A stretch of DNA of 64,000 nucleotides from Mariniphaga sp963747515. GTDB lineage: Bacteria > Bacteroidota > Bacteroidia > Bacteroidales > Prolixibacteraceae. Position numbers and translations under genes: made by a program. The DNA lies in the NCBI GenBank assembly GCA_963747515.1, contig CAVVFN010000001.1, positions 248,001 to 312,000 on the forward strand. Reading direction: 5' to 3'. A model generated the notes under the pieces. The model worked only from the letters and a program-made list of their open reading frames with translations, was not told the DNA's origin and did no database searches. This document shows positions 33,400-43,148 of the stretch, piece after piece (the first letter of the stretch is position 1; every line of letters starts with the position of its first letter).

Positions 33400-34929
33400 A
33401 TGAAGAAGACAGGTTGGTTCCAGAAGATGTTAAACTGGACGGAACGGGCAGGTAATGCCTTGCCTCATCCGGCTACATTATTTGCATTGTTTGCAATTGG
33501 TGTGTTAATCTTTTCATACATCGGCCACCTTTTAGACTGGGAGGTTATTCATCCCGGTACAGGCGAACTTGTAAGGCCAGTTAACCTTTTATCGCGGGTG
33601 GGAGTCCACCGGATTCTTCTGGAGATGGTCGAAAATTATACAAGCTTTGCTCCCCTGGGAATTGTTATGGTGGCTATGTTGGGAATCGGGATAGCTGAAA
33701 AGAGCGGATTGGTGCATACACTTATACGGTTACTGGTGTTAAATTCACCAAGGCATCTGTTGACATTTGTTGTAGTATTTTCCGGAATAATCTCTAATGT
33801 GGCTTCTGATATTGGGTATGTTTTGCTCATTCCCATGGCCGGAGTAATATTTATGGCTGTCGGGCGTCATCCTATAGCCGGTATGGCTGCTGCTTTTGCT
33901 GGTGTCTCAGGAGGATTCAGTGCAAACCTGGTGTTGGGAACAATTGATCCACTGCTTGCTGGCCTGTCGGAGGAAGCAGCCCGAATACTTGATCCCCTGT
34001 ATGAGGTAAATGCTACAGCCAACTATTATTTTATGATTGCTTCTACCTTTGTTATTGCTGTTGCAGGCACATTTATAACTGAGAAGCTGGTGGAACCCCG
34101 ATTGGGAACTTATAGCGGAAATGCCGCAGAAGAAGAAAATTCCATCCAAAAACTTACATTTCTTGAAAAGAAAGGTTTGCTGATGGCTGGCATGGCATTT
34201 ATGATTATTCTGATCATAACGCTGATAGGAATAATCCCTGATGATGGTTTCTTTCGTTCAGATGATGGTGGAGTTCTTAATTCTCCTCTAATCAGAGGAG
34301 TAGTAGCTATGTTGTTTATAACTGCAGGTGCCATGGGACTGGCATATGGTTTTACTACAGGAGAATTTAAAAGCGATGCCGATGTAATGAATGGACTCGC
34401 AGCTTCAATGAAAACACTGGCTACATACCTGGTTCTTGTATTCTTTGCCGCTCAGTTTGTAGCTTTCTTTAAGTGGAGCAACTTAGGAATCATTCTGGCA
34501 GTTGAAGGAGCAGATGTGCTGATGTCGTCCAACCTTGGTTTAATTCCACTGATGATTCTGTTTGTTTTTCTTTCTGCTGCTGTAAATATGCTGATGGGAA
34601 GTGCATCGGCCAAATGGGCCATACTTGCACCTGTCTTTATTCCCATGTTTATGATTATGGGCTATTCTCCGGAGCTTTCTCAGGTGGTATATCGTATAGG
34701 GGACAGTGTAACCAATGTTATTTCTCCTATGATGAGTTTCTTTGCATTAATCATAGCCTTTTTTCAAAAGTATGAACCTAAGGCAGGTATAGGGACTATT
34801 GTGGCGGCAATGTTGCCCTATACTTTGGTTTTTCTGGTTATTTGGATTCTGTTGTTGATTGCATGGCTGCTGTTAGGTTTTCCCCTTGGCCCTGGTGCAG
34901 GAATTTATTATTCAGTTCCCGGTCAATAA
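33400..34929 (+). CDS. AbgT-family transporter
   Basis: A 509-residue inner-membrane protein with about 11-13 hydrophobic segments. Family features include the start (WFQKMLNWTERAGNALPHPATLF), AMLGIGIAEKSGL, AFAGVSGGFSANL near residue 165 and MLMGSASAKWAILAPVF near 395. E. coli AbgT takes up p-aminobenzoyl-glutamate, and some relatives export sulfonamides. Directly downstream of the agmatinase gene (19-base gap), but no functional link is known. Confidence 0.93.
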   Translation: MKKTGWFQKMLNWTERAGNALPHPATLFALFAIGVLIFSYIGHLLDWEVIHPGTGELVRPVNLLSRVGVHRILLEMVENYTSFAPLGIVMVAMLGIGIAEKSGLVHTLIRLLVLNSPRHLLTFVVVFSGIISNVASDIGYVLLIPMAGVIFMAVGRHPIAGMAAAFAGVSGGFSANLVLGTIDPLLAGLSEEAARILDPLYEVNATANYYFMIASTFVIAVAGTFITEKLVEPRLGTYSGNAAEEENSIQKLTFLEKKGLLMAGMAFMIILIITLIGIIPDDGFFRSDDGGVLNSPLIRGVVAMLFITAGAMGLAYGFTTGEFKSDADVMNGLAASMKTLATYLVLVFFAAQFVAFFKWSNLGIILAVEGADVLMSSNLGLIPLMILFVFLSAAVNMLMGSASAKWAILAPVFIPMFMIMGYSPELSQVVYRIGDSVTNVISPMMSFFALIIAFFQKYEPKAGIGTIVAAMLPYTLVFLVIWILLLIAWLLLGFPLGPGAGIYYSVPGQ

Positions 34930-34979
34930 TAAAAGAGTAGGAGAATTTTACCTACCTTTGGTTGTAAAATGACCAACCG

Positions 34980-35933
34980 ATGGAAGATGGGAGCAAAATT
35001 AACTTTGAAACTTGGATTACCATTGTTTATTTGATACTTGGGATTTTATGGATTTTAGTTACAGACATACTTGTAAAATTCCTTATTTCTGATTTCAATA
35101 AGTTATCGCAGTTCCAATCATTCAAGGGAATTCTTTTTGTGCTGATAAGCTCAGGTGTCATTTATTTTGTAGCCCAACATTATAATTCACAACAAAAAAT
35201 TATAAAGAAACGTCTGGTTAAAGCCAAAAAAAAAGCTGAGAATAATGAAAGACTTAAATCAGCCTTTCTGGCCAATTTAAGTCATGAAATCCGAACCCCA
35301 ATGAACGGAATTCTTGGCTTTGTAAGTTTATTGGAAGATCCTGATTTTCATAAAGAGGATCATAATTCATATTTGAAGTATGTGAAAATTAGCAGTGAAA
35401 GAATGCTTGAAACAATAAACGACATCATTGAAATTTCACACATTGAATCCAATCAGACTAAGGTTCAGGTTACCAAATTCAATCTTCAGGAAATGATTTA
35501 TAAACTTTATGATTCCTATTTGCCTGCTGCTGAAGATAAGGGGTTGAAGTTTAATTTGGATATGAAGTTGCCTGATGCTGCTTTTTTAATGAAAACAGAT
35601 AAAAATAAGCTTAAAACAATTTTGAAGAATTTTATAAGAAATGCCATAAAGTTTTCCTCTTCAGGAACCATCATATTAGGAGTCAAAATAGGGAAGGGTG
35701 AGGTAATATTTTATGTAAAAGACAATGGAATTGGTATTCCACCCAATATTCAAAAGAAAATTTTTGATCGTTTTGTACAAGCCGACTCAACCATTACTCG
35801 TCCATATGAAGGGACAGGCCTGGGACTGGCCATTGCAAAAGCTTATGCCGGATTACTGGGCGGAAAAATAGGACTTGAGTCAGAAGAAACAAAGGGAAGT
35901 ACGTTTTGTTTTTCATTGCCTCATGTGGCTTAG
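34980..35933 (+). CDS. Membrane sensor histidine kinase without sensor domain
   Basis: A 317-residue kinase. Two membrane helices (about 13-33 and 45-65) are joined by a short loop and followed directly by a short coil and the HisKA domain (AFLANLSHEIRTPMNGILGF, phospho-His near residue 103). The HATPase_c domain has the N box NFIRNAIKFS, G1 DNGIGIP, F box FDRFVQADST and G2 GTGLGLAIAK. It has no extracellular sensing domain, so it may sense within the membrane or through a partner. No cognate regulator is next to it; the orphan NtrC-type regulator 6 kb upstream is a possible partner, by inference only. Confidence 0.92.
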   Translation: MEDGSKINFETWITIVYLILGILWILVTDILVKFLISDFNKLSQFQSFKGILFVLISSGVIYFVAQHYNSQQKIIKKRLVKAKKKAENNERLKSAFLANLSHEIRTPMNGILGFVSLLEDPDFHKEDHNSYLKYVKISSERMLETINDIIEISHIESNQTKVQVTKFNLQEMIYKLYDSYLPAAEDKGLKFNLDMKLPDAAFLMKTDKNKLKTILKNFIRNAIKFSSSGTIILGVKIGKGEVIFYVKDNGIGIPPNIQKKIFDRFVQADSTITRPYEGTGLGLAIAKAYAGLLGGKIGLESEETKGSTFCFSLPHVA

Positions 35934-35944
35934 AAGTATACAGC

Positions 35945-37243
35945 TCAATCTTTTCCCCTGAACAAATGAAAAAATCCATGCGCTTTGCGGCCTTTATTGT
36001 CGCGACCTCTACCTTCCACAATGTAATAATATACTCCCGGACTGGCAAAATGATTGCCAATTCTTCCATCCCATACCGTTGCTGTATATACATCATCAAA
36101 GCCACGAACATTGCCACTTTCATAAAAATGAATTCGTTTGCCCCAACGATTAAAGATTTGGATTTTAATACTTTGCATAGACCAGAATTTTACTATGAAA
36201 AGATCGTTGTTCCCATCTCCGTTAGGTGTGAAAACATTAGGTACTGCCACAAATGAAGTATCAACCTGGATAAATCCCTGAAGATAAGCTGTGTCAACAC
36301 ATGTCTGGGAATCCAATGATTTTTTGGCTACCATTTTCACCTTATAAATACCTGAGTTTTCATAGGTATAAACAGGGTTCTGATTGTAGGCTACAGTCAT
36401 TATGCTGTCGATCGGCTGCTGGGTTCTTTCGGATTCTCTTTTTATATCGTCCAGATCGCGATAAAAAAACCACTCATAGAGGTCGGGATCGGCATTCTTC
36501 GACTGGTTGTTAAAATTTACGTCTAAAGGTGCTTCCCCCTCCATTGGATCAGCAGTAAAGGCAGCATCCGGAACAATGGATTCATAAGTTACCGAAGCAG
36601 AGGCTTCACAACCAAACAAATCGTAAACCCTCAGTGTGTATTGAGTATTTTCAGCTGGCGGTCTGTATACAATCCATTGGGGCAGGACTCCTATTGTTTC
36701 CTGTTCCCGAATCCATTCAACCTTTAGGTCGTTAATAACTTCGAGATCTGTATTGTTTAAGATATCGTAATAATTTAAAGGAGAAGATGAAACCTCACTT
36801 TCTAGAGTAAAGGAATCACATGTAGAGCCGGATATGAAAGCATTTGCTGTTATATGGTTATTGAAAACCCAGCTCCGGTAAATCTCTGTTGTTTCACCCA
36901 CGGTAATTGTAACACGGTATCCTCCACTTGCCAAATCTCTCACTGTCGATTGCATTTCTTCCTTACTTTCGGAGGAATAAAATTCAAAACTCCCTGAAAT
37001 CGGATTGAATTTTTCCCATAGGAAAGTTTTGGTTCCAGTAAGTGAGGTTTGTGCCTGCAGAACTGCATTCTGTATACCTTCATCCGGAGTGCAGAAAATA
37101 AAGATGCTGTCGGTTTCAGGAAATGAAGGATATGCTGTTTCAACCGTTGCCTGAGAACCAGGGGCACTTATTTGAGCATTCAACGGAAGGACCCGTATGA
37201 ACAGAATCAAAATCAAAAAAAAGAAAATGCCTTTGTATTTCAT
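35945..37243 (-). CDS. Secreted PKD protein with gliding-motility (T9SS type B) C-terminal domain
   Basis: A 432-residue exported protein. A signal peptide (residues 1-23, ending LNAQ) is followed by beta-rich segments, a PKD domain at about 225-310 (DAAFTADPMEGEAPLDVNF, NADPDLYEWFF), and the C-terminal type B sorting domain with VFTPNGDGNNDLFIV, IQIFNRWGKRI, TVWDGRIG and YYIVEGRGRDNKGRKAHGFF. Such domains send proteins through the type IX secretion system to the surface or medium. It is convergent with the histidine kinase gene. What it binds is not predictable. Confidence 0.92.
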   Translation of the reverse strand: MKYKGIFFFLILILFIRVLPLNAQISAPGSQATVETAYPSFPETDSIFIFCTPDEGIQNAVLQAQTSLTGTKTFLWEKFNPISGSFEFYSSESKEEMQSTVRDLASGGYRVTITVGETTEIYRSWVFNNHITANAFISGSTCDSFTLESEVSSSPLNYYDILNNTDLEVINDLKVEWIREQETIGVLPQWIVYRPPAENTQYTLRVYDLFGCEASASVTYESIVPDAAFTADPMEGEAPLDVNFNNQSKNADPDLYEWFFYRDLDDIKRESERTQQPIDSIMTVAYNQNPVYTYENSGIYKVKMVAKKSLDSQTCVDTAYLQGFIQVDTSFVAVPNVFTPNGDGNNDLFIVKFWSMQSIKIQIFNRWGKRIHFYESGNVRGFDDVYTATVWDGRIGNHFASPGVYYYIVEGRGRDNKGRKAHGFFHLFRGKD

Positions 37244-37431
37244 AAATCCCACGATGCTTTGAGCTACAATATTAACGTATAATTTTTATTTAATTGTTTG
37301 TCAAACTGCAAAAATTCACATTTCACTGCTATTGGTAACTCCTTTAATCAAGTTGTTGAAAAATGAGTGGCTGAAAAATGGGATTCCGCAAAACAACTTC
37401 TATTTTTGTTTTTTATTTCAAATTAACAGGA

Positions 37432-39741
37432 ATGGTTCTTGATTATCTAAAAGATTTAAATAAAATACAACAGGAGGCTGTAGTTTCAACCGAAGGACCT
37501 GCCCTGATCATTGCAGGAGCCGGTTCCGGAAAAACCCGTGTTCTTACCTATCGTATAGCCCATCTATTGAAACAAGGAGCTAAACCTTCAACCATTCTGG
37601 CTCTTACATTTACCAATAAGGCTGCACGTGAAATGAAGGAACGTATAGCCGGTGTGATGGGTGAAAATATGACCCGTTACCTCTGGATGGGAACCTTCCA
37701 CTCTGTTTTTGCACGTATACTCAGGGCTGAACATGAAATTATCGGATATCCTTCCAATTATACTATATTCGATTCTGCCGACAGCAAAAGTCTTATGAAA
37801 ACAATTATTAAGGGTTTTCAGTTAGACGATAAGGTTTATAAGCCTGGAATTGTGGCCTCGCGGATCTCCATGGCTAAAAATAATTTAATTACCCCTGTGG
37901 CATATGCTAACAACCCTGAAATTAAAACAGCAGATAAAAGCCTGCGCATGCCTGCAATTTCTGAAATCTATAAAGAATATGTTAAAAGATGCCGGCTTTC
38001 AGGGGCCATGGATTTCGATGATTTGCTGCTGATAACCAACCTGCTTTTTCGCGATTATCCCGAAATTCTTGAAAAATATCAGAACCGGTTCGATTATATT
38101 CTTGTTGACGAATACCAGGATACAAATTTTGCACAGTACCTTATAGTTAAAAAGCTGGCTGCCGCGCACAATAATATTTGTGTAGTAGGCGATGATGCAC
38201 AAAGCATTTATTCGTTCAGGGGAGCACGTATTGAAAACATTCTGAGCTTTCAGAATGATTATCCTCAGCATAAAATTTTCAAGCTGGAACAGAATTACCG
38301 CTCAAGCCAGATGATAGTGAATGCAGCCAACAGCATCATCGCTAAAAATAAACGGCAGATTCCTAAAAAGGTTTTTTCGGAAAATGAACCGGGGAAATCC
38401 ATTAAGGTGATTACGGCTTTAACCGATAATGAAGAGGGATTTTTGGTTGCTCAGGAGATAGCTGAACTGCAGTTGCGTGAGCATTACAGGAATATGGATT
38501 TCGCCATTCTGTACCGCACCAATGCACAATCAAGAATTTTTGAGGAAGCACTTCGTAAAAGAAATATCCCGTATAAAATTTATGGGGGATTAAGCTTTTA
38601 TCAGCGCAAGGAAATAAAAGATCTTCTGGCATATTTCAGGATTGTAATCAATCCCTGGGATAACGAAGCACTTAAGCGAATCATCAATTATCCGGCAAGG
38701 GGAATTGGTTCGGCTACCCTGATGAAATTGGAAGCAGCAGCTGTAAATGCGGAAACATCAATATGGAAAATAATTGCCCGGTTGGCTGAAAACACCCAGG
38801 GATTAAATAAAGGAACTGTTTCTAAAATATTGAATTTTGCTGCTTTAATTCGTGAATTTGCTGATGTTGTTGCTAAAGCTGATGCATGGGATGCTGCAAA
38901 AACCATTGCTGTAAAAACAGGCATTATGAAGGAATTAGTCAGCGATAAATCGCCTGAAGGGCTGAGCAGAAATGAAAATATTCAGGAACTGCTGAATGGT
39001 ATTCAGGAATTCAGCATCAGTGCAATTGAAGAAGGAAGGCCGGAAAAACTGGAAAACTTTCTGGAAGATGTAGCTTTGCTTACCGATCAGGACTCCGATA
39101 AGGAAGAAGATAGGGACAAGGTTGTGCTGATGACGATTCATTCGGCCAAAGGTCTTGAATTTAAGAATGTTTTTATTGTAGGAATGGAAGAGAAACTTTT
39201 TCCATCGGCCCAGGCAGAAGAAAAGATGACTGACGAAGCAATGGAAGAAGAACGCCGCTTGTTTTATGTTGCCCTTACCCGTGCAAAAGATAATGCCTGG
39301 CTTTCTCACGCCAGTCAACGTTATCGGTGGGGTTCTCTGGAATTCTGCTCACCCAGCCGGTTCCTGCTCGAAATGGATGAGAAATTTCTATCATCCGCTG
39401 TTGAATTGTCAAGCCCGCAAAGGAATACCCTTACTTCAGGATATAAAGCCCGTACCCTTGCACCCAATACATCAGCCCCAACTTTTCGAAAACCATGGCG
39501 ACCTGAAAATTATACGGAACTTAGGCACAGCAGTCGTTCCAGTGAAAAAAATGCTGGTTTTGAATCGGATGACCCCGATAAAATTATGCAGGGGGCAGTT
39601 GTGGAACATCAGCGGTTTGGAGTTGGAAAAGTTTTGAAAATTGAAGGTATTTCTCCTAACAAAAAAGCAACTGTTTTTTTTCATAATGCCGGACAAAAAC
39701 AACTATTATTAAAATTTGCCAGACTTAAAATCAAAGATTAA
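37432..39741 (+). CDS. UvrD/PcrA-like ATP-dependent DNA helicase
   Basis: A 769-residue superfamily 1A helicase. Motifs in order: Q motif LNKIQQEAV, Walker A AGAGSGKT, motif Ia TFTNKAAREMKER, Walker B VDEYQDTN, motif III GDDAQSIYSFRGA, motif IV EQNYRSSQ, motif V MTIHSAKGLEF and motif VI FYVALTRAKD, then a C-terminal Tudor-like segment (VEHQRFGVGKVLKIEG). It unwinds DNA 3' to 5' in nucleotide-excision and mismatch repair or in replication restart. The start was placed at MVLDYLKDLN, as the 18 upstream codons are not family-like. Confidence 0.95.
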   Translation: MVLDYLKDLNKIQQEAVVSTEGPALIIAGAGSGKTRVLTYRIAHLLKQGAKPSTILALTFTNKAAREMKERIAGVMGENMTRYLWMGTFHSVFARILRAEHEIIGYPSNYTIFDSADSKSLMKTIIKGFQLDDKVYKPGIVASRISMAKNNLITPVAYANNPEIKTADKSLRMPAISEIYKEYVKRCRLSGAMDFDDLLLITNLLFRDYPEILEKYQNRFDYILVDEYQDTNFAQYLIVKKLAAAHNNICVVGDDAQSIYSFRGARIENILSFQNDYPQHKIFKLEQNYRSSQMIVNAANSIIAKNKRQIPKKVFSENEPGKSIKVITALTDNEEGFLVAQEIAELQLREHYRNMDFAILYRTNAQSRIFEEALRKRNIPYKIYGGLSFYQRKEIKDLLAYFRIVINPWDNEALKRIINYPARGIGSATLMKLEAAAVNAETSIWKIIARLAENTQGLNKGTVSKILNFAALIREFADVVAKADAWDAAKTIAVKTGIMKELVSDKSPEGLSRNENIQELLNGIQEFSISAIEEGRPEKLENFLEDVALLTDQDSDKEEDRDKVVLMTIHSAKGLEFKNVFIVGMEEKLFPSAQAEEKMTDEAMEEERRLFYVALTRAKDNAWLSHASQRYRWGSLEFCSPSRFLLEMDEKFLSSAVELSSPQRNTLTSGYKARTLAPNTSAPTFRKPWRPENYTELRHSSRSSEKNAGFESDDPDKIMQGAVVEHQRFGVGKVLKIEGISPNKKATVFFHNAGQKQLLLKFARLKIKD

Positions 39742-39870
39742 TCCAATAATCTTGAAACAATATTTATAAAATTGCGTTTTGCAAAGAAATCATTAGATTT
39801 GCAAAAAGATATGTTGTGCAACCTCCCTCAATAATATTCTGTACGAAATGCTGTAAATAATTAACAATTC

Positions 39871-40452
39871 ATGGATTATAACACGAAAAGAAAAAAGCTT
39901 CCAATGCCCGAATATGGAAGGAATATTCAGAACATGGTGGATCACATTATGACAATTGAAGACAGGGAAAAGCGAAATCAAACGGCGCAGTCAGTAATTG
40001 ACGTAATGGGCAATCTTTATCCTTACCTTCGCGATGTGGCTGAATATAAACACAAACTTTGGGATCATCTGGCCATAATGACTAATTTTGAACTGGATAT
40101 TGATTATCCTTATGAACCACCTTCTCCCGATATTCTTACTGAAAAACCTCATCGGGTTCCTTACAACCAGCACGACATAAAGCTGAGGCATTACGGATTA
40201 ATTACAAAAAAATTAATTGAGACTGCTGTTGATATGGATGGGGATGAACAACGCATCCTTATTGAGCAGATTGCTAATCAAATGAAAAAATTATATCTTG
40301 CATGGAATAAGGATTCAGTGGAAGATGAAAAGATTTTTATCGACCTTGAAGAAATTTCAGGAAACAAGCTGAAAGTACCAAGAGATCTAAAACTTTCAGA
40401 TGTTAAGCCGGCTGTTCCTGTGCCACCAAAGAAGAAGAAAAAGAAAAAATAG
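39871..40452 (+). CDS. DUF4290 domain protein
   Basis: A 193-residue soluble protein of the DUF4290 family, found in Bacteroidota and commonly next to murA, as here (9-base gap). Conserved features include the N-terminus (MDYNTKRKKLPMPEYGRNIQ), the WDHLAIMTNFELDIDYP segment and a helical C-terminal half. The extreme C-terminus is a Lys run of about nine residues after a Pro/Val linker, probably a flexible basic tail. The biochemical role is not known. It seems to be co-transcribed with murA. Confidence 0.92.
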   Translation: MDYNTKRKKLPMPEYGRNIQNMVDHIMTIEDREKRNQTAQSVIDVMGNLYPYLRDVAEYKHKLWDHLAIMTNFELDIDYPYEPPSPDILTEKPHRVPYNQHDIKLRHYGLITKKLIETAVDMDGDEQRILIEQIANQMKKLYLAWNKDSVEDEKIFIDLEEISGNKLKVPRDLKLSDVKPAVPVPPKKKKKKK

Positions 40453-40461
40453 TATTGTTTA

Positions 40462-41766
40462 ATGGCAACTTTTCTTGTAGAGGGAGGTTTTTCGCTGCAG
40501 GGTATACTTGAACCTCAGGGCGCAAAAAATGAGGCGCTTCAGATCATTTGTGCCACGCTTTTAACCCACAAAAATGTAATCATTGAAAATGTGCCTGAAA
40601 TCAGCGATGTGCTGAAACTTGTTGAAATTCTCAGAGGACTGGAGGTAGAGGCAGAGCGATTAAAAAAGGGGGTTTACCGGTTCAATGCTGCTAAAGTAAA
40701 TTTATCTTATCTTCAAACGGCTGAATATGCCAGTCAAGCTGCCTGTCTTCGCGGATCGGTAATGATTATAGGACCGCTGCTTGCCCGGTTTGGAAAAGGG
40801 TTTATTCCCCAGCCGGGAGGTGATAAAATTGGCAGGCGCAGAATCGATACCCATTTTGCAGGGTTGCAAAAACTTGGTGCCTCATTCGAGTTTAACAGGG
40901 AAAAACAATGGTATTCCGTCTCCGCTTCAAAACTCAAGGGAGCATATATGCTGCTTGAGGAAGCCTCAGTCACCGGAACAGCAAATATTATTATGGCTGC
41001 TGTACTTGCCGATGGAATTACAACAATTTATAATGCAGCCTGTGAACCATACATTCAGCAACTTTGTAAGATGCTTGTTTCCATGGGTGCCAAAATTTCA
41101 GGTATTGGCTCAAACCTCTTGAATATTGAAGGAGTCGGATCATTAACCGGTTGCACGCACCGGATTCTGCCCGATATGATAGAAGTAGGAAGCTTCATTG
41201 GACTCGCAGCTATGACAGCTTCTGAAGTTACCATCCGCAATGCAGGGGTAGAGCATCTTGGGATTATTCCGGCATTCTTCCGAAGACTTGGAATTCATAT
41301 TGAACAAAAAAATGACGACTTGATTGTTAAAGATAATGAACGGTATGAGGTGGAAAATTATATCGATGGTTCTATTATGAATATTTCAGATGCACCATGG
41401 CCCGGCCTCACACCCGACCTTTTGAGCGTATTCCTTGTAGTGGCAACACAGGCAAAAGGGAGTGTGTTAATCCACCAGAAGATGTTTGAGAGCCGCCTGT
41501 TTTTTGTAGATAAACTTATTGATATGGGAGCCCGGATTATTTTATGTGATCCTCATCGAGCGGCAGTTATCGGGCTTAATCGTGAGCATAATTTACGCGG
41601 AACAAAAATGGCCTCCCCCGATATCAGGGCCGGCATAGCTCTTCTCATTGCTGCATTATCGGCTGAAGGTAAAAGTACCATTGAAAATATTGAACAGATC
41701 GATCGTGGCTATGAAAATATTGAAAAACGCCTGCAGGATATAGGAGCGGCAATTAAAAGAGTTTAA
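40462..41766 (+). CDS. murA: UDP-N-acetylglucosamine 1-carboxyvinyltransferase
   Basis: A 434-residue enolpyruvyl transferase catalysing the first committed step of peptidoglycan synthesis. The six-fold repeat fold is supported by LEPQGAKNEALQI, CLRGSVMIIGPLLAR and DIRAGIALLIAALSAEG. The loop that normally holds the catalytic Cys (Cys115 in E. coli, in GGCxIGxRP) reads PGGDKIGRRRID, so the residue is Asp121. This substitution is known from Mycobacterium and Chlamydia, where the enzyme stays active and resists fosfomycin. Second gene of a DUF4290-murA pair. Confidence 0.95.
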   Translation: MATFLVEGGFSLQGILEPQGAKNEALQIICATLLTHKNVIIENVPEISDVLKLVEILRGLEVEAERLKKGVYRFNAAKVNLSYLQTAEYASQAACLRGSVMIIGPLLARFGKGFIPQPGGDKIGRRRIDTHFAGLQKLGASFEFNREKQWYSVSASKLKGAYMLLEEASVTGTANIIMAAVLADGITTIYNAACEPYIQQLCKMLVSMGAKISGIGSNLLNIEGVGSLTGCTHRILPDMIEVGSFIGLAAMTASEVTIRNAGVEHLGIIPAFFRRLGIHIEQKNDDLIVKDNERYEVENYIDGSIMNISDAPWPGLTPDLLSVFLVVATQAKGSVLIHQKMFESRLFFVDKLIDMGARIILCDPHRAAVIGLNREHNLRGTKMASPDIRAGIALLIAALSAEGKSTIENIEQIDRGYENIEKRLQDIGAAIKRV

Positions 41767-41810
41767 TGAGGCCATAAAGGTTTTTTATTAAAGTCGACCG
41801 GTGTCATAAG

Positions 41811-41842
41811 TTGTTTTGCAGATAATAATTTTTTTACTTTTG
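41811..41842 (+). promoter_or_regulatory. Bacteroidota-type promoter before tlpA-like gene
   Basis: TTG at 41811-41813 and TACTTTTG at 41835-41842, 21 bases apart, fit the -33/-7 consensus. Transcription should start near 41849, 20 bases before the ATG. Confidence 0.5.
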
Positions 41843-41868
41843 AAGTTTTATAAATAAAACAAATAGAA

Positions 41869-42384
41869 ATGAAAAATTTAGCCGTTGTTGTTGCAGCAAT
41901 TATTATGGGCACAGGAGGTTTATTTGCCCAGCAAAAAATTGGTGTTAATATAGGAGATAAAGCACCTGAATTAATTGGGAAATCATTTACCGGAAAAGAT
42001 TATAAGCTTTCCGATACAAAAGGACAACTGGTGCTGCTCGATTTTTGGGCTGCCTGGTGCGGTCCCTGTCGACGTGAAAACCCTGTAGTAGTGAATGCCT
42101 ATAAAAAATTTAAAGATTCGAAATTTGAAAATGCAAAAGGTTTTACCGTGTTTAGTGTATCGCTCGATCGCACAGAGGATGCCTGGAAAAAGGCGGTTCA
42201 GGCCGATAAGTTGGAATGGCCCCATCACATCAGTGACCTGAAGGGATGGTATTCAAAATACGGGGCAATTTATGGGGTACGGCAAATTCCAGCTAATTAT
42301 TTAATTGATGGCAGTGGAACCATTATTGCCAAAAATTTAAGGGGCCCGGCTTTAACCGCTGCACTTGAAAAACTTTCAAAATAA
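41869..42384 (+). CDS. Exported TlpA-like thioredoxin-fold protein
   Basis: A 171-residue protein with an N-terminal signal peptide (residues 1-20, ending FAQ) and a TlpA/ResA-type thioredoxin domain. The redox motif is WCGPC in LDFWAAWCGPCRRENPVVVNAY, and the cis-Pro segment is GVRQIPANYLID. It likely reduces disulfides in periplasmic proteins. A promoter of the phylum's type lies upstream and a hairpin terminator downstream, so the gene is probably monocistronic. Confidence 0.9.
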   Translation: MKNLAVVVAAIIMGTGGLFAQQKIGVNIGDKAPELIGKSFTGKDYKLSDTKGQLVLLDFWAAWCGPCRRENPVVVNAYKKFKDSKFENAKGFTVFSVSLDRTEDAWKKAVQADKLEWPHHISDLKGWYSKYGAIYGVRQIPANYLIDGSGTIIAKNLRGPALTAALEKLSK

Positions 42385-42411
42385 TAGCAATTTTAGTTAA
42401 TTTCTTTGAAT

Positions 42412-42447
42412 AAATTGACATCTTTATGCTGATACAGGTGTCAATTT
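42412..42447 (+). terminator. Intrinsic terminator after tlpA-like gene
   Basis: Arms AAATTGACA and TGTCAATTT form a 9-bp stem; the plus strand continues GTCTTTTA. It separates the tlpA-like gene from grpE. Confidence 0.6.
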
Positions 42448-42510
42448 GTCTTTTATATGTACATGGCAAATTTTTTGATGCTCCGCAAAAAGAATTTAAA
42501 TGGAATTACT

Positions 42511-43137
42511 ATGGCAGAAGATAAGATGAAAAAACAAGCAGAAAAGAAAGAACAGGTAAAAGATAATTCAGGAATGTCTGAAACCTCAGGCGGTAATGGC
42601 AGTGAAGCGAACGAAAATGAAGAAGGTGCTGATTCTGCAGCCGTTGATGAGCATAAAAAGAAGAAATCGAAAAAGGAAAGAAAAGAAGATAAAGTTGCAG
42701 AACTCGAAGAAAGGTTTTTAGAGCTGTCGGATAAACATTTGAGATTACAGGCAGAGTTTGATAATTTCCGGAGACGCACTCTTCGTGAAAAGGCCGATCT
42801 TATTAAATCTGGCGGAGAAAATATCTTAACCGGAATTTTGCCTGTAATTGATGATTTCGAACGGGCAATTCAATCGCTGAAAGATGTACCTGAAGATGAT
42901 CCCGGGAAAAAGGGAACTTTGCTTATTTACAGCAAATTCAGGGAGTTTTTAAAACAAAACCATGTAAAGGAAATTGATGCTTTAAATCAGGAATTTGATG
43001 TTGATCTTCATGAGGCTCTCACCAAAATCCCGGCACCTGAAGAAAATCTGAAGGGTAAAGTAGTGGATGTTGTCCAGAAAGGATATGTTTTAAATGAAAA
43101 GGTCATCCGTTATGCCAAAGTGGTTGTAGGAGAATAA
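42511..43137 (+). CDS. grpE: Nucleotide exchange factor GrpE
   Basis: A 208-residue GrpE. A charged disordered N-terminus (1-70) precedes the long coiled coil (AELEERFLELSDKHLRLQAEF) and the head domain with DNFRRRT and GYVLNEKVIRYAKVVVGE at the end. It releases ADP from DnaK and acts with DnaJ, whose gene follows 11 bases later. I chose MAEDKMKK at 42511 over an ATG 18 codons upstream whose product is not GrpE-like. No CIRCE-type element was found upstream. Confidence 0.95.
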   Translation: MAEDKMKKQAEKKEQVKDNSGMSETSGGNGSEANENEEGADSAAVDEHKKKKSKKERKEDKVAELEERFLELSDKHLRLQAEFDNFRRRTLREKADLIKSGGENILTGILPVIDDFERAIQSLKDVPEDDPGKKGTLLIYSKFREFLKQNHVKEIDALNQEFDVDLHEALTKIPAPEENLKGKVVDVVQKGYVLNEKVIRYAKVVVGE

Positions 43138-43148
43138 AATTAAAAAAA

